Shown here piece after piece: positions 7,402 to 14,383 of a stretch of 19,403 bases of DNA. The notes beneath the pieces are model-generated. The model did no database searches. It was given only the letters and a program-made list of their open reading frames with translations, and was not told the origin of the DNA. Numbering within the stretch: position 1 is the stretch's first letter; each line of letters starts with the position of its first letter. The DNA is from Spirochaetaceae bacterium (GTDB lineage Bacteria; Spirochaetota; Spirochaetia; PWKH01). The stretch spans positions 1 through 19,403 of the forward strand of contig PWNW01000038.1 of NCBI GenBank assembly GCA_003557605.1. Direction: 5' to 3'. A program made the position numbers and the translations under genes.

Positions 7402-8685
7402 ATGGTATATGCCGGCTATGCAGAATCCAGCATCACTCCGGAATGCGGTGTTCCTCTGATGGGAAACACCAGGGAGGACTACCGCTCAACCGGGGTGCAT
7501 GATCCTCTGTACTGCAAAGCCCTGGCACTTCGCAGCGGCGAGAGGGTACTGGGAATACTGGCCGTTGATCTGTGCATGGTCCCAGCATTTCTCAGCTTGA
7601 TGATCAGAAGCAGGATTCCCGATGACATCCCCATGATGATCTGCGCCACCCATACCCATGCAGGGCCGTCGGTTCTCAGTCTCTACGGAGCCCCTGCTGC
7701 GGAGCATACGGAACTGGAACGAATAGCTCGGCTGTGCGCAAGGACTTTCCAGCGTGCCCTGCAGTCCCTGCAGCCGGCATCACTGCGTTTCGGTGAAGCA
7801 GAGTGCGGCGGCATAAGCTTCTGCAGACGCCTGAAGGGCATTGACGGCTCAACTGTGATGAACTGGGAAATGCCTGATCCTGATTCTGTGGAAAGGCCAT
7901 GGAGCATTCCTGACCGGAGGGTGCGCACCCTTGAAGCCGAGACACGGAGCTCGAGAATCATACTTGTACATTTTCCGCTCCATCCTGCGGTCCTTGATTA
8001 TTCAAACTCACTGTTCTCCCGGGATTTCCCTCTCTATCTGGATGAGGGGATGAGACAGATTACTCCCGGCACGGTCCGCACCATGTTCATTAACGGATGC
8101 TGCGGAGACATCAACCATATTGACTATACCGACCCGGAAGCGCCCCGGCGGGGCTATGCGGCTGCACAGCGCATCGGGTATGCCCTCGCCCTTTCGGCCT
8201 TCGAAGCGGTCAGCAAAGCATCACCAGCGCAGAGCGATGTCATTGACTTCCGATGCCGAAGCGTAAATCTGAAACGCTTTGAGGTATCACAGGAGATGAT
8301 TGATGCAGCCCAGGCATCAGCGCAGCAGGGGGATATCTCCGACGGAATTCCCGGTTCTCAGGCAGTTACGATGCTCTCCCGGATGAAACAGATGCAGCAC
8401 ACTCCCCTTACTGCTTCCGCAGCGCTCTTCCGCATCTCCGACATGCCGTTTTTCGGCCTTCCGGGGGAGGTGTTCTCAGACCTGAAGCAGAAACTGGGCC
8501 GAAGCATACAGACAGATACATTCATCGCAGCTGAACTGGTAAATCATGCCATTGGATATATCCCCACCGAAGAAGCATTCGGACAGGGAGGATATGAGAC
8601 CCAGGCAGGGGCGTCGCATATTGCCCCCGGTGAAGGGGAACGCCTCATGGACACCTGCCGCGATATGTACCAGATGCTGTTTTAA
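7402..8685 (+). CDS. Neutral/alkaline ceramidase N-terminal domain-like hydrolase
   Basis: The chosen ATG at 7402 has AGGGG six bases upstream and lies 13 bases after the previous stop. The 427-residue protein carries the N-terminal metal-hydrolase part of the neutral ceramidase family. It shows an ITP-GVPLMG opening (11-21), VHDPLYCKALAL (32-43), the zinc-ligand motif ATHTHAGP (82-89), FPLHPAVL with a second likely ligand His194, and NGCCGDIN (231-238). It has no signal peptide and lacks the C-terminal immunoglobulin-like domain of secreted ceramidases (about 650-750 residues in total). In a sugar operon it is more likely to be an intracellular amidase or esterase acting on a substituted sugar than a lipid enzyme. 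Substrate unknown. Confidence 0.85.
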   Translation: MVYAGYAESSITPECGVPLMGNTREDYRSTGVHDPLYCKALALRSGERVLGILAVDLCMVPAFLSLMIRSRIPDDIPMMICATHTHAGPSVLSLYGAPAAEHTELERIARLCARTFQRALQSLQPASLRFGEAECGGISFCRRLKGIDGSTVMNWEMPDPDSVERPWSIPDRRVRTLEAETRSSRIILVHFPLHPAVLDYSNSLFSRDFPLYLDEGMRQITPGTVRTMFINGCCGDINHIDYTDPEAPRRGYAAAQRIGYALALSAFEAVSKASPAQSDVIDFRCRSVNLKRFEVSQEMIDAAQASAQQGDISDGIPGSQAVTMLSRMKQMQHTPLTASAALFRISDMPFFGLPGEVFSDLKQKLGRSIQTDTFIAAELVNHAIGYIPTEEAFGQGGYETQAGASHIAPGEGERLMDTCRDMYQMLF

Positions 8686-8708
8686 AAAAAAATAGGAGGA
8701 ATACTGGT

Positions 8709-9983
8709 ATGGAAAAGAAGAAAGACCTGGTAATGAATGCAGACGGAGCTGCGGAACTTGGATTTCCGATGTGGCCTCAGTTCGCACCGGAATCAATCCA
8801 TGACATACAGGAACCTTTGAAGTCGGGTCTGGTAAACTACTGGACCGGTCCGAAGGGGATGGAATTTGAGAAGGATTTTGCCCAATGGGAGGGAGCTGCC
8901 TATGCGGTGAGCTGCACCAACGGAACAGCGGCACTTCATATCGCAGTATCAAGCCTCGGCATCGGGCCTGGGGATGAGGTGATCGTACCGTCCTATTCGT
9001 TTATCGCCTCATCATTCTGTATCGTGCAGGCAGGTGCAGTTCCGGTATTTGCCGATGTGACCGAAGACCACACCATTGACCCCGATGTGCTGGAAAGCCT
9101 GCTGACAGAAAGGACGAAGGCGGTGCTTGTGGTGCATCTTTACGGAGTCACCGCCGATATGGGACCGATTCTCGACTTTGCCCGAAAGCACAATCTGTAT
9201 GTCATCGAAGACTGCGCCCAGTCCTTCGGAGGCACCTGGAAGGGGAAAAAAGTCGGCACCATCGGAGATGTGGGATGCTTCAGTTTTTGCCAGAGCAAGC
9301 ATTTCACCACCGGAGGAGAAGGAGGCATGGTTGTTACGGACAATGAGGACCTTGCCTGGGAATGCCGGTCCTTCCGTGATCACGGCTATGACGTGAAGGA
9401 GCGGCTCAACCTGCTGGCCATGGAAGAGAAACTTCCGTATATTCACAACCGTGTCGGGTTCAACTACCGGATGACGGAAATCCAGTCAATTATCGGAATA
9501 AACGAACTGAAGCGGTTTGATTCCTGGAACCTTGCAAGACGAAGACATTTTGCCGCCATGTATGATGAAGCGTTTATCGGGCTTCGGGGCATCAGCAAGG
9601 TGCCGGTCAACACGGAGGAGCGGAAAAACGCATACTGGTGGTACCCTGTTCTTCTGGACCTTGCTGAAATCGATATTGAGGCTCCGCAGTTCTGCAAGGA
9701 ACTGGTTGACATGGGCATTCCCTGCTACGGCATTCTCTGGCCTGAAGCCTATGAAGAACGGGCATACAAAGAACACAACGGATTCGGTTCAGTGAAGTTT
9801 CCCTTCCTCTCATCTGAATACACCGATCCCGCTTCGGTCAACTATACTGAAGTGCTCTGTCCCACTGCGAAAAGCCTGAGAAGCCGGACAGTAAGTCTTT
9901 TCCTCCATCCCACCTGGGAGGATGTTCATATCCAGCGGTGCATAGATGCGGTGAAGCAGGTGCTGCAGAGCCACTGCAGATGA
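8709..9983 (+). CDS. DegT/DnrJ/EryC1/StrS-family PLP-dependent aminotransferase
   Basis: This 424-residue protein has a strong AGGAGG site before ATG 8709. It is a fold-type I PLP enzyme of the sugar aminotransferase family. Visible are TNGTAALHIAV (70-80), GDEVIVPSYSFIASS (88-102), YVIEDCAQSFGG (164-175, Asp168 contacting the pyridine nitrogen) and SKHFTTGGEGG (196-206), with Lys197 as the Schiff-base lysine. These enzymes transfer an amino group to or from keto-sugars or keto-cyclitols such as scyllo-inosose. It is directly followed by a Gfo/Idh dehydrogenase, the pairing used to interconvert hydroxyl and amino groups through a keto intermediate, as in kanosamine and inosamine pathways. In an operon with an importer, the amine-removing direction is likely. 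Confidence 0.94.
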   Translation: MEKKKDLVMNADGAAELGFPMWPQFAPESIHDIQEPLKSGLVNYWTGPKGMEFEKDFAQWEGAAYAVSCTNGTAALHIAVSSLGIGPGDEVIVPSYSFIASSFCIVQAGAVPVFADVTEDHTIDPDVLESLLTERTKAVLVVHLYGVTADMGPILDFARKHNLYVIEDCAQSFGGTWKGKKVGTIGDVGCFSFCQSKHFTTGGEGGMVVTDNEDLAWECRSFRDHGYDVKERLNLLAMEEKLPYIHNRVGFNYRMTEIQSIIGINELKRFDSWNLARRRHFAAMYDEAFIGLRGISKVPVNTEERKNAYWWYPVLLDLAEIDIEAPQFCKELVDMGIPCYGILWPEAYEERAYKEHNGFGSVKFPFLSSEYTDPASVNYTEVLCPTAKSLRSRTVSLFLHPTWEDVHIQRCIDAVKQVLQSHCR

Positions 9984-9994
9984 AGGAGGACAGG

Positions 9995-11071
9995 ATGGAT
10001 CAAATAGGATACGGAATCGTAGGGTTCGGGGGAATTGCGGAAAACAGGATTGCCAAGGAGGGCTTTGGTCTTGATCGAAGCCGATTCAGCACCCCTCTGC
10101 CGATGAAGCTGATCGGAGCGACGGACATAAATCCTCAACGGCAGAGTGCTGCAGCAGCCCTGGGCCTGGGCTGGTACGACAGCCTCAGTTCCATGCTGGA
10201 AGATGAGAGAATCCAGGCAGTGTATGTTGCCACATCCAACAGCACCCACTATGAAACTGCCCGGCAGTCTCTGCTGTCGGGCAGGCATGTGATGATAGAG
10301 AAACCCCTCACCACAAGTCTCGAACAGGCCCATGACCTCATGGCCATTGCAGAAAAGCGGTCCCTTAGTATATCTGTCAACCTGATGATGACCAAGAATT
10401 CATACAACCTTAAGGCCAGGGAGCTTCTGAAGGACGGGGCTGTGGGCTCCCCCGACTACGCCCTGATGCACATGGAGTTTCTCTACGGCGAGGACCCCCA
10501 GGAGGCTTCAGCATGGAGATGCGCTGACCCCAAAGAGTACGGAGGTCCTATTGGTGATGTGGGCGGTCACTGCCTCGATATGGCGGAATTTCTCTTCGGG
10601 GAGAAGATCATCAGCGTCCAGTGCGTCTATTACCCCCCTTCGCTGAACATCAATGTGGAAAGCGGCGCCCTGATTCTCTACACCCTTAAAAACGGAATGC
10701 GGGGCTGCGTGCGGGCCGCATTCAACCAGCCCCGGGGAGGACTCTTCGGGACTCTCAACAATCTGGGATACGAGATCTACGGCGATACGGGCATTATGCG
10801 CGGATACGGGACCCTCTTTCAGCTCTCCGGTCACAGCGATGAACCCATTGCCGTACGGCTTGAGGTGGAGACCCCTGAGCATTCCCGCAGGTACCATGTC
10901 TCCAATCCGGTGAATATCTACCAGGCACATATCGGCGAGCATGCTCTGTCCATTAAAAACAGCACGCCCATGGACGGATCTTCAGGACTGAGAAATCTCC
11001 GACTTGTTCTGGCTTGCCATGCTTCAGCACAGCAGGGAGGAAAGGAGACAGCAGTTGACGATGAATGCTAA
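9995..11071 (+). CDS. Gfo/Idh/MocA-family oxidoreductase
   Basis: The start at 9995 is preferred because AAGGAGG lies just upstream; upstream in-frame starts overlap the aminotransferase. The 358-residue protein has an N-terminal Rossmann domain (GYGIVGFGGIAE, 5-16), the family EKP motif at 102-104, and the C-terminal catalytic block GDVGGHCLD (187-195) with Asp188, His192 and Asp195. It is an NAD(P)-dependent sugar or cyclitol dehydrogenase. Next to the DegT aminotransferase it probably oxidises a hydroxyl to the keto group that is transaminated, or reduces the keto product after amine removal. Its 3' end overlaps the deacetylase start, showing translational coupling. Confidence 0.94.
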   Translation: MDQIGYGIVGFGGIAENRIAKEGFGLDRSRFSTPLPMKLIGATDINPQRQSAAAALGLGWYDSLSSMLEDERIQAVYVATSNSTHYETARQSLLSGRHVMIEKPLTTSLEQAHDLMAIAEKRSLSISVNLMMTKNSYNLKARELLKDGAVGSPDYALMHMEFLYGEDPQEASAWRCADPKEYGGPIGDVGGHCLDMAEFLFGEKIISVQCVYYPPSLNINVESGALILYTLKNGMRGCVRAAFNQPRGGLFGTLNNLGYEIYGDTGIMRGYGTLFQLSGHSDEPIAVRLEVETPEHSRRYHVSNPVNIYQAHIGEHALSIKNSTPMDGSSGLRNLRLVLACHASAQQGGKETAVDDEC

Positions 11072-11837
11072 ACAAACCAGGCCCCCGGTGGTCCTTGCCG
11101 TGGGCTGTCATCCCGATGATATCGAGTTTATGATGGGCGGGACGCTGCTGGTGCTCCAGGACCTGGGAGCAGAGATTCACTACATGAATGTCGCAGACGG
11201 CTGCTGCGGCACCCTGGAATACGGCAGAGAGGAAATCATTGAAATCCGGGAGCAGGAAGCCAGGCAGGCTGCCCAGTACCTTGGAGCTGCATGGTATCCG
11301 AGCATTGAACATGATCTTGAGGTAGTATATTCTCTTGAACTTGTACGGAAGGTTGCGGCGGTTGTAAGGACCGCCGCACCGGACATCATGCTCGTACCTG
11401 CACTGCAGGACTACATGGAAGACCATATGAATACCGCAAGGATTGCCGTCACCGCCGCATTTACCCGGGGAATGCCCAATTTCTTAACCGACCCTGAGAC
11501 TGATGTTATCACCAGGGACATAGCCCTCTATCATGCCCTGCCCTACGGTCTTCATGACGGACTTGGAAACAAGGCTGCGGCACATTTTTATGCTGACATC
11601 TCAGAGGTAATTGACCGAAAGGAGACACTGCTTGCTTTTCACCGCTCCCAGAGAAACTGGCTGGACGACAGTCAGCACCTCGACTCATACCTGCAGACCA
11701 TGCGCTCCATGAGCGCACAGGCGGGAAGAGATTCAAAGGCATTTGTCTTTGCAGAGGGGTGGGTCCGCCACAATCCCCTGGGATACAGTGAAGCGGACTT
11801 TCGTCCCCTTGAAGAACTGGTGAACATATCGGAGTAG
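11061..11837 (+). CDS. PIG-L family N-deacetylase
   Basis: The ATG at 11061 is used; a TTG two codons upstream (11055) is better spaced from AAAGGAGA at 11041 and could be the true start. The 258-residue protein shows the PIG-L/LmbE zinc-deacetylase motif GCHPDD (15-20), with Asp20 as likely base, and the distal ligand motif DHMNTAR (121-127). Family members remove N-acetyl groups from GlcNAc-linked substrates (for example GlcNAc-PI and MshB's GlcNAc-inositol). Here it most plausibly deacetylates an imported N-acetylated amino sugar or amino-cyclitol conjugate before transamination. It overlaps the oxidoreductase gene by 11 bases. Confidence 0.92.
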   Translation: MNAKQTRPPVVLAVGCHPDDIEFMMGGTLLVLQDLGAEIHYMNVADGCCGTLEYGREEIIEIREQEARQAAQYLGAAWYPSIEHDLEVVYSLELVRKVAAVVRTAAPDIMLVPALQDYMEDHMNTARIAVTAAFTRGMPNFLTDPETDVITRDIALYHALPYGLHDGLGNKAAAHFYADISEVIDRKETLLAFHRSQRNWLDDSQHLDSYLQTMRSMSAQAGRDSKAFVFAEGWVRHNPLGYSEADFRPLEELVNISE

Positions 11838-11842
11838 CCCGG

Positions 11843-13021
11843 GTGCATATCAGAGCATCGCAGCGGAGGAGGATGATCATTGCCCTGATTGTCAGCCTGT
11901 CAGGGTTCTCCATATCAGTCAATGTAATGCCGTCTTTGGTGACCAAGTTTTCCGGAGTCTTCTCCCTGGACCCTGCGGTCTTCGGGGCGGCATTCTCCCT
12001 GCAGTTTGTCAGCTATGCCGTCACCTCATCATTGATTGCCTACATGACAGGCAGGGGGTTTCGTTCCCTTGAGCCGCTGCTGATCTTCTCGTTAGTGTGC
12101 TCCTCACTTTGTCTAGCCCTTATCGGCTATGTTCCTGGCTTTGCGCACCTGGTCTTGCTGATGACGGCAATCGGAGCCTGCGGAGGATGCGTGGAAGCAA
12201 GCGGCACATCCCTGCTCTCACAGTATGACACCAGTCACGGAGGAAGGCTGGTGCATCTCTCCCAGTTTTTCTACTGCATTGGCGCATTTTCCGCACCTAT
12301 GATCATAGCTCTGATGCTTCACCTTGACTCCTCCCTAAGGGCTGTCGGACTTCTTACCGGAGGCCTCACCCTTTTGGTATCCCTGGCGGCGCTCTCCCTG
12401 ATAAAACGTCGTCCGGAGGAAGGTCCCCCGTCATCACTGCTCCCCTCACACAAACATCAGGAAGAACCGGTTTCTCTTCAGGGTTTTATCTGGTTTCTTT
12501 TCATGATGTTTTTGTATGTGGTGGTTGAAGTGTCAGCAGTCAGCTGGTTTCCCTTCTATATGGAATACCGCTTCATGGTCCCTTCATCATCCGCTTCCTT
12601 ATCACTGTCTCTCTTCTGGGCCGGCCTGGCAGTGAGCAGACTGCTCTATGCCCTGATCAGCGTAAAACGTACAGTGCTTCATACCGCCCTGTGCACCCTC
12701 GGCATAGCGGTCTCACTGGTGCTGCTCCACACATCAGTGAGCTCCTATGCTCTGCAGCTGGTCTTTGTGCTGATGCTGGGTTTCTTCTGCGGCCCTGTCT
12801 GGCCGCTGCTGATTGAGATGTGCAAGATACGCTTCCGCAGAAAGCACCTGATCATGTACCTGATCAGCGCAGGCAGCATCGGGGCCCTCATTGGCCCTTC
12901 TCTTACCTCGATGCTCTTCAGCCGCTTTGGAGTCAGCTCATTGCTGAGCATTCTCCTGGGCTATACTGCGGTCATGGGTATTGTTCTTATATTCCTCCGT
13001 TCAGTTTCCATGAAGCGCTGA
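11843..13021 (+). CDS. Major facilitator superfamily transporter
   Basis: The 392-residue inner-membrane protein begins at GTG 11843 with GGAG eight bases upstream. ATG 11873 sits immediately against its purine run, which is too close for good initiation. About twelve hydrophobic helices are visible, in two halves split by a basic loop near residues 185-210 (IKRRPEEG). A GRGF turn follows the second helix. It is last in the operon, five bases after the deacetylase. It may export a waste product or import a related sugar alongside the ABC system. Subfamily not recognised. The last 21 bases overlap the 3' end of the galactokinase-like gene on the other strand. Confidence 0.88.
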   Translation: MHIRASQRRRMIIALIVSLSGFSISVNVMPSLVTKFSGVFSLDPAVFGAAFSLQFVSYAVTSSLIAYMTGRGFRSLEPLLIFSLVCSSLCLALIGYVPGFAHLVLLMTAIGACGGCVEASGTSLLSQYDTSHGGRLVHLSQFFYCIGAFSAPMIIALMLHLDSSLRAVGLLTGGLTLLVSLAALSLIKRRPEEGPPSSLLPSHKHQEEPVSLQGFIWFLFMMFLYVVVEVSAVSWFPFYMEYRFMVPSSSASLSLSLFWAGLAVSRLLYALISVKRTVLHTALCTLGIAVSLVLLHTSVSSYALQLVFVLMLGFFCGPVWPLLIEMCKIRFRRKHLIMYLISAGSIGALIGPSLTSMLFSRFGVSSLLSILLGYTAVMGIVLIFLRSVSMKR

Positions 13022-14380
13022 GAGGTCCAGCTCCTGGGCTCCGTCGGAAGCTGAGACGACAAAGATGTGCTCCACCCAGGATTCCAGTCCAATAGCTTCC
13101 TGGTAGAACGTTCTCCCCACCTCTTCGATATACTCACCTGCATTCTCACGGGAAACAAGGTTCACTGTACAGCCCCCGAACCCGGCTCCCGTCAGTCTTG
13201 ATCCGACAGCGCCTGCAGTTCTGCTGATCTCAGTAAGCAGGTCCAGTTCCGGACAGCTGATTTCATGCAGGTCCCTGCAGCTGGCATGGGACTGGTTCAT
13301 CAGATCTCCTGCCAGGGGGATATCTCCTTCTCTGAGGGCTTCGCAGGTGCTCTCCACCCGCTTCCATTCCTGCCTGACGTGCATCAGGCGCTTATGAAGA
13401 GAAAAACCCCCAGAAGGTTCAGGGAATATGGTGCCGTCTTTTCTCAGGCACCATCGCTGCTGAACCTCGGACTCTGAAATCTCCAGCTCCTTTGAAATCT
13501 CTCTGACACTCATGGGGCTGTGCTCTGCCGATTGGACAAGTTCCTCAATCTGCTGATCCGTAAGGCCGGTCTTCTCCCTAGTCAAATCCCCGATATACCT
13601 GATCCCTTCGACTCCCCGCTCCCTGCGTGCCCGATGGGACAGCACCGCTGCAGCCAGGGCGCATTCAATGCTTCTGCGGTTGTAGGCATCCATGGCAGAA
13701 CGGGTTTTTGGTGCATGGACCGTGGAATGGGCGGCAATGATGCAGTGCGATTCCGGGAGAGGAACATGGTCACATACCAGGGGATGAAAATCAATCTTCA
13801 TGGCGTGGGAATTCCTTCCCATCAGCACCGCAGCCTGGTCCATGCCCCCTCCCTGGGTCCCGGTATACCGTTCCCCCTTTGCACAGGCTTCAGCCAGCGC
13901 AATGCGCAGTGCATCGGACTGCACAGATATGCCGTTTGCCCGGAGGAATGCAAGGGCTGAAAGCACCACCATGGCTGAGGATGAGCTCATCCCGGCAGCC
14001 GGAGGAATGGTGCTGTCAATTACCATGTCAAACCCATTGATGTTCCCAGGCAGATCATTCCAGGATTGCAGCATCTCCTGCACCCCTGCCTTGATGTAGT
14101 TTCACCAGCTTCCCGATGGAAAGGGATCAATGACCGGGTCAGCGCAGAATTCAGCTGAACCGTATTCCCTATTTACATCCATGACAGTGACGACCCGGTC
14201 CTTCCTGGGAGATGCAAGCCCGAGGATTTCACGGTCAACGGCAAGGGGAAGCACCGGACAGCTGTTGTAGTCCGTATGCTCTCCGATAAGATTTACCCTT
14301 CCGGGCACCCGAAACAGGAAAACCTCCCTGTTTCGGGCATCCAGCAGGCTGCGCAGCTGTTGAATTCTAGTTGCGTCCAT
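13001..14380 (-). pseudogene. GALK2-type galactokinase / GalNAc-kinase-like gene interrupted by one in-frame TGA
   Basis: A single frame of 460 codons encodes a full GHMP kinase except for TGA at 14104-14102 (codon 93). Before it are residues 1-92 with the galactokinase signature GRVNLIGEHTDYN. After it the same frame resumes at once with NYIKAGVQ, so the stop replaces the variable residue of the family W-x-N-Y motif. Later motifs are intact: PPAAGMSSSSA (about 126-136), GTQGGGMDQ (174-182, catalytic Asp181), and GSRLTGAGFGGCT (393-405). GTQGGGMDQ, MNQSHASCRD and the insertion at about 265-330 resemble human GALK2 (GalNAc kinase, 458 residues) more than bacterial GalK. The ribosome site is AAGGA before ATG 14380, three bases after the fusion gene. 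It is probably a recent nonsense mutant or a sequencing error. Neither half alone could bind sugar and ATP. Confidence 0.88.
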
Positions 14381-14383
14381 ACC

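Noticed and set aside
13390..13590. Helix-turn-helix-like stretch (SVREISKELEISESEV) in the kinase as a fused DNA-binding domain
   Set aside because: It falls in the insertion shared by GALK2-type kinases and matches that segment in position and pattern.
14102..14104. TGA in the kinase gene as selenocysteine or recoded tryptophan
   Set aside because: The position is a variable, non-catalytic residue, no well-placed SECIS-like hairpin follows, and tryptophan is TGG elsewhere in the window.
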